Part shown: piece after piece, positions 15,736 to 22,803 of the stretch
Layout: every line of letters starts with the position of its first letter
Position numbering within the stretch: position 1 is the first letter of the stretch
NCBI GenBank assembly: GCA_913043185.1
Contig: CAJWMI010000020.1
Span: forward strand, 1-22,803
DNA length: 22,803 nt
Direction of reading: 5' to 3'
Origin: an uncultured Fidelibacterota bacterium
GTDB lineage: Bacteria; Marinisomatota; Marinisomatia; Marinisomatales; UBA1611
Notes under the pieces: generated by a model
Seen by the model: the letters and a program-made list of their open reading frames with translations, nothing else
Database searches by the model: none
Told to the model about the DNA's origin: nothing
Position numbers and translations under genes: made by a program

Positions 15736-17018
15736 TTATTTTTACCTAGTAAATCTATAGTGGCTAGTGTGGCTCCACTTCCTAATTCTTCTTCAATTCT
15801 TAATAGTTGATTATACTTTGAGACTCTATCACTTCTTGATGCTGAGCCTGTTTTGATTTGGCCCATACCCATAGCAACTGAAAAATCTGCGATAATAGTG
15901 TCTTCTGTTTCTCCTGAACGATGAGAAATAATTGCTCCATATCCAACCTTTTTTGCGAGCTCTACTGCTTGTATGGTCTCGGTAATAGTTCCGATTTGGT
16001 TTAGCTTTATAAGTATTGAGTTCATTGATTTTTCATCAATTGCACGTTTTAATCGATGAATATTTGTAACAGTTAAATCATCTCCCACTATTTGAATATT
16101 TTTGCCAATTTTACTATTTAGTTTCTTCCATCCTTCCCAGTCGCTTTGGTCTAGACCGTCCTCAATAGAAATAATAGGATATTTACTTACAAGTGTTTTT
16201 AGATATTCAACCATTTCATCAGATGAATAAAATTTATTTTCAGACGCAAGATGATATAATTGGTTATCAAATAATTCACTTGCTGCTATATCAAGTGCAA
16301 TAAATATTTCTTCTCCGGCAATATAACCAGCATTTTTTATGGCTGTTATAATTATTTCAAGCGCTTGTTCATTTGACTCTAAATCTGGGGCAAATCCACC
16401 CTCATCACCTACTGATGTATTTAATCCATTTTGTGATAATTCTGATTTTAATTGGTGAAAAACCTCGGTCCCCATTCTTAGGGCTTCAGAAAATGTCTTT
16501 GCGCCAATAGGGAAAATCATAAACTCTTGTATGTCGACAGTGTTACCAGCATGGCTTCCACCATTTAAAATATTCATCATTGGTACTGGCATCAGTGGAT
16601 TATTATTGATAGACAAATATTCATATAAAGGGCAATTATTCACTTTTGCTGCTGCTCTACAAGCAGCCATTGATACTCCAAGTATAGCATTTGCACCCAG
16701 CCTAGACTTATTATCTGTGCCATCTAGTTCAATCATAATTTCATCAATATTTAATTGATCATTTACGTCAGCACCTATTAGTGCTTTATTTATTTCATCA
16801 TTAATATTATTTACCGCAGTAAGTACCCCCTTTCCTAAATATCGGGTTTTATCATTGTCTCTTAATTCCACCGCTTCAAATTCACCAGTTGATGCCCCTG
16901 AGGGCACTGCTGCCCGGCCCATTGTATTATTTTCTAGAACAATATCAACCTCAACCGTAGGGTTCCCTCTAGAGTCTAATATTTCTCTAGAAAAAATATT
17001 TTTTATGTGAGAATTCAT
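15732..17018 (-). CDS. eno: Enolase
   Basis: This glycolytic enzyme interconverts 2-phosphoglycerate and phosphoenolpyruvate. At 428 residues it is full length. Visible elements are the N-terminal [14 protein letters not shown] (11-24), the mobile loop [11 protein letters not shown] (39-49), His155 in GGSHAGN, catalytic Glu206 in [10 protein letters not shown], metal ligands Asp243, Glu286 and Asp313, catalytic Lys338 in [10 protein letters not shown], the SHRSGETED motif (365-373) and Lys389. Nothing is missing. It is transcribed divergently from the polysaccharide cluster and leads into ftsB. Confidence 0.98.
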   Translation of the reverse strand: MNSHIKNIFSREILDSRGNPTVEVDIVLENNTMGRAAVPSGASTGEFEAVELRDNDKTRYLGKGVLTAVNNINDEINKALIGADVNDQLNIDEIMIELDGTDNKSRLGANAILGVSMAACRAAAKVNNCPLYEYLSINNNPLMPVPMMNILNGGSHAGNTVDIQEFMIFPIGAKTFSEALRMGTEVFHQLKSELSQNGLNTSVGDEGGFAPDLESNEQALEIIITAIKNAGYIAGEEIFIALDIAASELFDNQLYHLASENKFYSSDEMVEYLKTLVSKYPIISIEDGLDQSDWEGWKKLNSKIGKNIQIVGDDLTVTNIHRLKRAIDEKSMNSILIKLNQIGTITETIQAVELAKKVGYGAIISHRSGETEDTIIADFSVAMGMGQIKTGSASRSDRVSKYNQLLRIEEELGSGATLATIDLLGKNK

Positions 17019-17053
17019 TAATTAAGGTCTAAAATTGATTAACAAAATTAGAT

Positions 17054-17084
17054 TTGATGAAGTTTGATAAACAAATAATATAAT
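17054..17084 (+). promoter_or_regulatory. Candidate promoter of the polysaccharide cluster
   Basis: TTGATG (17054-17059) and a perfect TATAAT (17079-17084) are separated by 19 bases, slightly long. They lie in the 117-base gap between divergent eno and the FemAB-like gene. The predicted start is about 45 bases before the ATG at 17136. Confidence 0.35.
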
Positions 17085-17135
17085 CTTGCAAGTCATTAAA
17101 GGAACAATTAATGTGTCAACCTGTTTAATAATTTT

Positions 17136-18101
17136 ATGTTTACAGTAGATAAACTTTCTAATAACAATTATGAACCGTGGGACAGGTTTGTAAAAAATGC
17201 TAACAATGGAACTATATTTCATCTAAGAAAGTTTTTAAGCTATCATCCTAACGATAGATTTATTGATCACAGTATTGAATTTTATAAAAACAATTCTCTT
17301 TTTTCTGTTTTTCCTGCTGCTGAATTAATGACTAATAAAAAAAGATTATTAGTGTCTCATCCTGGAGCCACGGTAGGGTCATTTGTTGTATCTGAAGATC
17401 TTTCAATTAGTGATTCATTCAAGCTGATTGGAACACTTCTTAACTATGCAAAAGAAAACAAATTTGATGGAATCAGATTGACGTTGCCTCCTATATTTTA
17501 TCAAAATCGGTCTTCTAACTATATAGATTATTCATTACTAAAACATGGATTTGAATATTCTAAACGTGAAATAACCAGTACATTATTTATTGAATCTGAC
17601 AAAGGTAGCATACTAAAAAAATTTAGACCATCTCACTCCAGAGCTGTGAGAAAGGCTGAAGACATAGGCGTTGAAATCAAAATTACAAACCAGGTCGAGG
17701 AGTTTTATAATATTTTAAAAGAAAATTTAAAAATTAGACATGGTGTTAACCCAACTCATACGCTAAAAGAAATTTACAAGCTTATTACTCTTTTCCCAGA
17801 TTCGATAAATCTTTTTGGGGCCTTTTATAAAGGAGAAATGATAGCTGGGGTATTAAACTTTATAATTAAAGATGATGTCGTACTCGCTTTTTATATAAGC
17901 CACAAGGAAGAGTTCCAAGAGCTAAGGCCTTTAAATCTTTTATTTTATTCTATTTTTAATTGGGCGCTCGAAGAAAAAATAAAAGTATATGATTTTGGAA
18001 TTTTTACTATAGAAGGTGAACCCAATATGGGCCTAGGTAGATTTAAAGAGAATTTTGGGGCAAGCGGTATTTTCAGAGATACTTTTCAAATCACACTGTA
18101 A
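17136..18101 (+). CDS. FemAB/GNAT-type acyltransferase, first gene of the polysaccharide cluster
   Basis: The 321 residues resemble the FemAB-like / GNAT-superfamily proteins found in exopolysaccharide clusters. Visible elements are an N-terminal NNGTIFHLRKFLSYH (23-37), a central FRPSHSRAVRKAED (about 168-181), and a C-terminal acetyltransferase core with LFGAFYKGEMIAGVLNFII, LNLLFYSIFNWALE and YDFGIFTIEGEPNMGLGRFKENFG. Such enzymes transfer acyl or aminoacyl groups to sugars or peptides; the substrate is unknown. The ATG at 17136 has no clear ribosome site, and the family-like sequence starts directly after it. The flippase gene starts five bases after the stop. Confidence 0.78.
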   Translation: MFTVDKLSNNNYEPWDRFVKNANNGTIFHLRKFLSYHPNDRFIDHSIEFYKNNSLFSVFPAAELMTNKKRLLVSHPGATVGSFVVSEDLSISDSFKLIGTLLNYAKENKFDGIRLTLPPIFYQNRSSNYIDYSLLKHGFEYSKREITSTLFIESDKGSILKKFRPSHSRAVRKAEDIGVEIKITNQVEEFYNILKENLKIRHGVNPTHTLKEIYKLITLFPDSINLFGAFYKGEMIAGVLNFIIKDDVVLAFYISHKEEFQELRPLNLLFYSIFNWALEEKIKVYDFGIFTIEGEPNMGLGRFKENFGASGIFRDTFQITL

Positions 18102-18106
18102 GAAAA

Positions 18107-19525
18107 ATGTCAATAAAAAATCTAGGAAAAGAGTCACTGATCTATGGCACGGGTCACGTACTGGCACGATTGATCACATTTTTACTTCTACCAATATACA
18201 CTCATGTTTTTTCTCCTGAAGAATATGGCGTGATCTCATTGGCATATGCATTTATGGGTTTTTCATTAATTATGTATCGTTATGGGATGGACACTGCATT
18301 AATGAAATATTCTGTCCAATTAAATGGTAATGATAAAACAGCTCATATTTCTTCTATTTATATATTGCAATTATTTAGCTCTATAATTTTTTCTGCTATT
18401 TTATATTTTGTTAAGGATTATGTTTCTGAACCTGTCCTGGGCATAAATAATCCCGACTGGATTATTATCCTATCTGGGATACTTATTTTAGATAATCTAT
18501 GGAACCATCATGTGTTATTGCTCAGATCAGAGAACAAACCAGCTTTGTACATATTATTTAATCTAGGGAATGTTATCCTAACAATGATGTTTAACATTAT
18601 ATTTGTAATTAAATGGGAACTGGGTATTGAGGGCGTATTACTATCCAATTTAATCGTTTCTGGTATTATTTTTATTCTATCACTTCCAATCATAATTAAT
18701 CGAATAAATATATCTCTAATAAAATCAAATATCTTAAAGGATATTATAAAGTTTGGACTACCTTTTTTACCAGCGGGGGTGTTCACAATGATTATGGAAC
18801 TTTCTAATCGTTATATCCTTGATTGGCTAGAGGGAACTCATGCAGTTGGACTGTTTTCTGCTGGATACAAACTAGGAATATTTGGTCTGATTGTAGTTAT
18901 GGGGTTTAACATGGGCTGGACACCATATTTCTTGAAACGGATTAAAGAAGAAAATGCTAAAATAGAATTCTCTTATATCGCATCCTTATTTCTCGGCCTA
19001 CTAGGTTTTGTAGTAATAATAATATCTATTTGGGTTCCTGAAATTATGCGCCTGAATATTGGTTCAAACTATTTAATCGGAGAAAATTTCTGGGAGGCGG
19101 AAAAAGTTGTAGCAATTGTCTTAATTGGCTATTTCTTTTTTGGCACATACGTGATTCAATTACCCGGGGTTTATGCAAGTGAGTTAACAAGCTGGATACC
19201 TGTGTTTAGAGGAATCGGAGCGGTTACAAATATTTCTTTGAATATAATATTAATTCCTAAATATGGTGTTCTTGGTTCTGCCTGGGCAACGGCTGTTGCT
19301 TTTCTTTTTATGTCACTCTCAGTTTTTATAAAACTATTTAATATATACTATGTTAAATACAATTGGGCTGCCTTGTGTTATCCTGTTCTGTTTATGTTAA
19401 TAATATTTCTCCCAAACCATTCTTTAGTCTCTAGGTTAATTATTGGTGTCTGTTATATAGCTGGCTGGTATTTATTAGCGATAAATAATAATGAGAGAAT
19501 GATGATTAAAGGTTTATTTAGTTGA
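18107..19525 (+). CDS. Oligosaccharide flippase (Wzx / polysaccharide-biosynthesis MOP family)
   Basis: This is a polytopic membrane protein of 472 residues with about 12 to 14 helices, the normal size of MOP-superfamily flippases that move lipid-linked sugars across the inner membrane. The N-terminus (KESLIYGTGHVLARLITFLLLPIYTHVFSPEEYG) is the typical Wzx/RfbX first helix pair, ending in the EEYG motif. YGVLGSAWATAVAF lies in the C-terminal half. The last bases overlap the start of the next glycosyltransferase gene by four. No polymerase (Wzy) is visible in the window. Confidence 0.9.
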   Translation: MSIKNLGKESLIYGTGHVLARLITFLLLPIYTHVFSPEEYGVISLAYAFMGFSLIMYRYGMDTALMKYSVQLNGNDKTAHISSIYILQLFSSIIFSAILYFVKDYVSEPVLGINNPDWIIILSGILILDNLWNHHVLLLRSENKPALYILFNLGNVILTMMFNIIFVIKWELGIEGVLLSNLIVSGIIFILSLPIIINRINISLIKSNILKDIIKFGLPFLPAGVFTMIMELSNRYILDWLEGTHAVGLFSAGYKLGIFGLIVVMGFNMGWTPYFLKRIKEENAKIEFSYIASLFLGLLGFVVIIISIWVPEIMRLNIGSNYLIGENFWEAEKVVAIVLIGYFFFGTYVIQLPGVYASELTSWIPVFRGIGAVTNISLNIILIPKYGVLGSAWATAVAFLFMSLSVFIKLFNIYYVKYNWAALCYPVLFMLIIFLPNHSLVSRLIIGVCYIAGWYLLAINNNERMMIKGLFS

Positions 19526-20631
19526 TAGTTATTGTATCATGTTCCCATTACCCAGATGATGAGAGGATTTATCATAAGGAAATAAAGAGTCTTTCAGAAA
19601 AAAAGTATAAGATAAACTACTTTACCCTTTCAGACTCTGAGGTGTTTTTATCAGATAAATATATAAATCACACAAACTATAGTAGATCAAAATATTCTAT
19701 TAATGAGTATATGAAATTAATTGAACTCAAACTCAGTAAAATGCGAACGAAGGTAATTCACATTCATGAGCCCGAGCTATTCCCACTCGCAATAAATGTA
19801 AAAAAAATATATGGTGCAAAAATTATTTATGACGTCCACGAAGATTATCCTTCTATGATTTATACTTTTTCAAAATGGAATAAATATATAAAATACTTAA
19901 AAGCAAAGTATTGGGTTTTGAAAGAGAAATTGTTCCTATCGTATGTGGATGAGATAATTATTGCCAGCCCAACAATAATTAACTCTGGTTTTAAAGCTCA
20001 AGGGTTTAATCCAATTTTATTAGAAAACTTTCCATTAAACAAGTTTTTAGACGACATTGATTTTAGCGCTAAGCGAAAAAATTCACTTATTTATCATGGT
20101 AACTTTGGTCCAGAGAGAGGCATAATTGAATTGATTAAAGCTATGCCTAGTGTTATCAAAAGTATCCCAGATATTTCTTTGTCTTTATTCGGCGGATTTA
20201 GAACCAGCGAGTATAAATATGAAGTAAATAATACGATAGATTCCTTAAGGCTAAGGAGTTATATAAATCTAGAAAATCATATATTACACAAGGATATTTG
20301 GGGACAGCTTGGAAAAAACATGATAGGTATAATCCCATTTAATGATAATCCACTTACACGAATTAACACCTCAACAAAGCTTTTTGAGTTTATGGCAGCT
20401 GGATGCCAATTGGTTATGTCCGATCTCCCCCCAATAAAAAGATTCGATATTAAGGGGGCTAAATATTTTAAAGCAGGAGATATTAATGGCTTAGCAAATG
20501 CAATAATAGATGCAATTAATAATATCAATAAAGAAGATATCAGATATAATCAAGAAAAAATAAACTCTGTTTATAACTGGGAGGCTAATCATTATAAACT
20601 GATAAAATTGTATGACAGGGTATTATCATAA
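19522..20631 (+). CDS. GT-B glycosyltransferase, family 4-like
   Basis: This is a two-domain GT-B enzyme of 369 residues. The N-terminal domain begins with the first beta strand IVIVSCSHYPDDERIYHKE and contains HIHEPELFP (80-88) and YDVHED (103-108). The C-terminal domain has YHGNFGPERG (191-200) and INTSTKLFEFMAAG (281-294), the nucleotide-sugar-binding part of GT4 enzymes. The start is TTG at 19522, overlapping the flippase stop by four bases (TTGA). There is no alternative ATG before the first strand. Donor and acceptor sugars cannot be told. Confidence 0.87.
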   Translation: MIVIVSCSHYPDDERIYHKEIKSLSEKKYKINYFTLSDSEVFLSDKYINHTNYSRSKYSINEYMKLIELKLSKMRTKVIHIHEPELFPLAINVKKIYGAKIIYDVHEDYPSMIYTFSKWNKYIKYLKAKYWVLKEKLFLSYVDEIIIASPTIINSGFKAQGFNPILLENFPLNKFLDDIDFSAKRKNSLIYHGNFGPERGIIELIKAMPSVIKSIPDISLSLFGGFRTSEYKYEVNNTIDSLRLRSYINLENHILHKDIWGQLGKNMIGIIPFNDNPLTRINTSTKLFEFMAAGCQLVMSDLPPIKRFDIKGAKYFKAGDINGLANAIIDAINNINKEDIRYNQEKINSVYNWEANHYKLIKLYDRVLS

Positions 20632-21716
20632 AAATACTATATATATCTCCAGAAAATACTGTTGGGACAATGAGTTTATGGAAAAAAGCTCATGAAATGA
20701 ATGGGAATGAATGTGACTTTATTACCCTTTATCATAACCCAAATCAATCTGATGCAGGAATATGTTTAAATCTTCCTCTAATATCCACGGATGCATGGTA
20801 TCTAAAATACAGACACCATTATTACAAATATTATAGAGGAGAACTAGGGGATTATCAAGAGAAAGAAGGATTCCCCCCAACTTGGGAGCCAAATTCATTA
20901 TTTGAAAAATTATTTTTTATTACAAGAGATTGGATTTGGCATTACTATATTGATCCAGCTATAAATAAATACAATTTATTAGACTACGATATCTATCATT
21001 TTGAATGGGGTCTTGATTTATATAGAGACTGTAGGTTTGCCAAAAAATTATCAATAAAAGGGAAACCGATTATATGTACTTACCATGGGCAGGATATGAG
21101 AACCCGGGGGGTAATTAAAGATATGGATAAGATCAGCAATCTAAATCTAACCAGCGAGTTAGATCTTTTAAGTAAACATCCAAATATTAATTATTTGTTT
21201 TTGCCTTTTGAGACAGAAAATATTAAAGTAGAAAAAAAAATATCATCGCCTTTAAGAATATGTCACAGCCCTACAAATAGATATTATAAAGGAAGCGATG
21301 ATATTATTGAAATTTGTAATGATCTTGATAAAGATGGTCACATAGAATTTGTATTAATTGAAGGCAAAACTCACAATGAAGTACTTGATATAAAAAAATC
21401 ATGTGATATTTATATAGATCAAATCCATAATCGTGGTGGCTGGGGATATGGAATGAACTCAGTTGAGTCTTTGTCTATGGGCCTAGTTTGTTTAACTGAG
21501 TTAGTAGAAGAATACCAAAAATTTATTCCTGATCATCCTTTTATTATGATCACGAAAGAAAGTCTAAAGAAAACGATATTAGAATTAATACAAAACGAAG
21601 AATTATTGATTAATAAAAAGATTGAAAGTAGAGACTGGGTAAAAAAATACCATGGTATTTCAAGTGTAACCGAGTCTCTATATTCGTATTATGAAGAAAA
21701 GTCATGGATAAAATAG
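20628..21716 (+). CDS. GT-B-like glycosyltransferase with probable non-canonical ATA start
   Basis: The first ATG is at 20670 (348 residues). The frame stays open upstream to 20616 and encodes KILYISPENTVGT directly before it, the expected first beta strand and loop of a GT-B fold. A start at ATA 20628 would overlap the previous stop as ATAA, exactly where an ATGA junction is usual, giving 362 residues. The C-terminal half has CHSPTNRYYKGSDDI, LIEG, and GGWGYGMNSVESLSMGLVCLTE, matching the donor-binding part of GT4-like enzymes. Family membership is likely and the precise sugar unknown. If only the ATG at 20670 is used, the first strand would be missing. Confidence 0.7.
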   Translation: MKILYISPENTVGTMSLWKKAHEMNGNECDFITLYHNPNQSDAGICLNLPLISTDAWYLKYRHHYYKYYRGELGDYQEKEGFPPTWEPNSLFEKLFFITRDWIWHYYIDPAINKYNLLDYDIYHFEWGLDLYRDCRFAKKLSIKGKPIICTYHGQDMRTRGVIKDMDKISNLNLTSELDLLSKHPNINYLFLPFETENIKVEKKISSPLRICHSPTNRYYKGSDDIIEICNDLDKDGHIEFVLIEGKTHNEVLDIKKSCDIYIDQIHNRGGWGYGMNSVESLSMGLVCLTELVEEYQKFIPDHPFIMITKESLKKTILELIQNEELLINKKIESRDWVKKYHGISSVTESLYSYYEEKSWIK

Positions 21717-22600
21717 TATCGATTGATATTATTATTTCTTGTTACAATGTAGAACAAACCATTGAAAAATGCATAATGAGCTTATGTTCTCAATCGTATC
21801 CAAAAAATAAATATCATTGTTATTTTGTTAATGATGCTTCTACAGATAAAACAGGAGAGATACTGGATAATTTTATTGGAGAAAAAAGTATAACGATTAT
21901 TCACCATGAGAAAAATAAAGGTTTATCTGCAGTGCGAAATAATGGAATTATTCAAGGCAATTCAGAATTGATTGCATTATTAGATGGTGATATGACAGTT
22001 GAAAATAATTGGATAGAATCCTTTTTACCTTATTTTAGTAAAAACACAATTGCAGTTATGGGCGATAATATTCCCCCTTCAAATGTGAAATTAAATCCAA
22101 TGGAAAAATATTACTTTGGGGGGAATAGAGGTGCTCGTCAATTTAATGATGGTGATAAGATATCCTTCCAATATATGCTTTATGGGAATGCTATGATAAG
22201 AAGGTCCAGTTTGATCGAATGTGGAATGTTCGATGAAAATATTAAAAAATATGGTGGTGAGGATACAGATTTATCAGCAAAAATATGGGATAAATATCCA
22301 AACTCTTTTGTTTTTTCAAAAAATTCAACTGCGGTTCATTTTCATAGGCGCACACTTAAAGGATTTTGTATATCAATGAATATATATGGAAAGTATAATT
22401 TTCCTGTTTTGATGAAAAGATATCCCCATTATGAAAAAGAACTTGGCGCTGATTGGGTATATTCAATAAAAGGGTATTTATTATTTAATCCAATATTTTA
22501 CATTATTATCAAATCAATTTATACTGTTATTCCATTACAAATATTTATTAGATATATGGTGATTTATTATGTTGTAACAGGAGCCAGGGGTTCAATATAA
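21704..22600 (+). CDS. Family 2 (GT-A) glycosyltransferase
   Basis: This enzyme of 298 residues has the GT-A core: IDIIISCYNVEQTIEKCI at the N-terminus, VNDASTDKTGEIL (42-54), KGLSAVRNNGI (72-82), the metal-binding DGD (94-96) and GGEDTDLSAK near 194-203 with the catalytic acid. A hydrophobic C-terminal segment (about 252-292) probably associates it with the membrane. The ATG overlaps the preceding gene by 13 bases. It is the last gene of the visible polysaccharide cluster. No terminator hairpin follows directly. Confidence 0.9.
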   Translation: MDKIVSIDIIISCYNVEQTIEKCIMSLCSQSYPKNKYHCYFVNDASTDKTGEILDNFIGEKSITIIHHEKNKGLSAVRNNGIIQGNSELIALLDGDMTVENNWIESFLPYFSKNTIAVMGDNIPPSNVKLNPMEKYYFGGNRGARQFNDGDKISFQYMLYGNAMIRRSSLIECGMFDENIKKYGGEDTDLSAKIWDKYPNSFVFSKNSTAVHFHRRTLKGFCISMNIYGKYNFPVLMKRYPHYEKELGADWVYSIKGYLLFNPIFYIIIKSIYTVIPLQIFIRYMVIYYVVTGARGSI

Positions 22601-22773
22601 TATTAATTAACTAAATAAATATAAATATTGTAAATGTCTTGAATATTTGTAAATTCCTTCTAAGAAAAGGGATTGACCCTGGTAAGAACTACATACCAAT
22701 GGACAATCGTTTAATAAAAGGATAGAATTGGTTTCTATTCTTAATTTGAAAACCAAACCAAGGAGGTATTGGC
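22601..22773 (+). promoter_or_regulatory. Leader region with alternative hairpins before a strongly translated gene
   Basis: This gap of 173 bases holds no credible gene. ACCAAT (22695-22700) can pair with ATTGGT (22727-22732). The overlapping TTGGTTT (22728-22734) can instead pair with AAACCAA (22750-22756), which lies five bases before the ribosome site AGGAGG. The two pairings exclude each other. An ATTGACCCTGG stretch at 22673-22683 is also nearly complementary to CCAGGGGTTCAAT near 22584-22596 at the end of the previous gene. Structure is suggestive only. Confidence 0.35.
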
Positions 22774-22803
22774 ATGGCTGATGTAAATGCAACCGTACAA
22801 AAT
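22774..22803 (+). CDS. Start of an unidentified gene (3' partial)
   Basis: An ATG at 22774 opens ten codons (MADVNATVQN) that run off the window. It is preceded by AAGGAGG seven bases upstream, the strongest Shine-Dalgarno site in the window, so a real and probably well expressed gene is likely. Ten residues are too few to name it. Confidence 0.65.
   Translation, partial: MADVNATVQN

Noticed and set aside
17022..17222. A 66-residue minus-strand frame upstream of eno
   Set aside because: It overlaps the FemAB-like gene and the divergent promoter region; composition looks like reverse-strand AT-rich noise.
22607..22792. A 61-residue minus-strand frame at the right end
   Set aside because: It runs antisense through the leader and the strong ribosome site of the gene starting at 22774 and has no recognisable pattern.
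1..22803. tRNA, rRNA, insertion sequence or phage genes
   Set aside because: No cloverleaf-like sequence, rRNA segment, transposase, integrase or terminal inverted repeat was recognised.

Overview
This is a low-GC bacterial window with tightly packed genes, many small overlaps, weak Shine-Dalgarno signals and frequent TTG starts. Several features point to the Fibrobacterota-Chlorobiota-Bacteroidota neighbourhood: a PorV/PorQ-type outer-membrane protein, an arylsulfotransferase-like protein with a dockerin tail, a short archaeal/eukaryotic-type prolyl-tRNA synthetase, and a secreted protein with tandem cadherin-like domains. Candidatus Marinimicrobia (SAR406) is my best guess. That placement is inferred from gene content, not proven.

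Layout. (1) Positions 1-2448, plus strand: the 3' part of a PorV/PorQ-like gene, a strong terminator, then a decayed arylsulfotransferase-dockerin gene. Its coding frame is broken at an 8-bp tandem repeat, at an internal deletion and at a poly-A run. (2) Positions 2451-7278, minus strand: a six-gene envelope operon with genes overlapping or nearly abutting. In transcription order it encodes a CPBP membrane protease, the Mg2+ transporter MgtE, a membrane GT2 glycosyltransferase, an unknown four-helix membrane protein, an AroQ-fold protein without its catalytic residues, and an M23 peptidase. A good -35/-10 pair lies upstream of the first gene. (3) Positions 7488-8237, minus strand: a SpoU/TrmH-family RNA methyltransferase, divergent from the next block. 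(4) Positions 8355-15382, plus strand: proS, recO, a rhomboid protease, motA, motB and a 775-residue secreted cadherin/PKD-repeat protein. The last three are translationally linked. (5) Positions 15400-17018, minus strand: the classical eno-ftsB pair with a 4-bp overlap. (6) Positions 17136-22600, plus strand: a surface-polysaccharide cluster of FemAB/GNAT-like transferase, flippase, two GT-B and one GT-A glycosyltransferases, most overlapping. (7) Positions 22601-22803: a structured leader and the first ten codons of a gene with by far the strongest ribosome-binding site in the window.

The most unusual unit is motA-motB-cadherin-repeat protein, preceded by a rhomboid protease, with no flagellar gene in view. 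It suggests a proton-driven stator pair coupled to a large exported adhesin-like protein. The second is the AroQ-fold pseudoenzyme built into an envelope operon. The third is the (CATATTTC)n tract at the putative signal peptide of the arylsulfotransferase. That gene carries further lesions, so decay is more likely than active phase variation.
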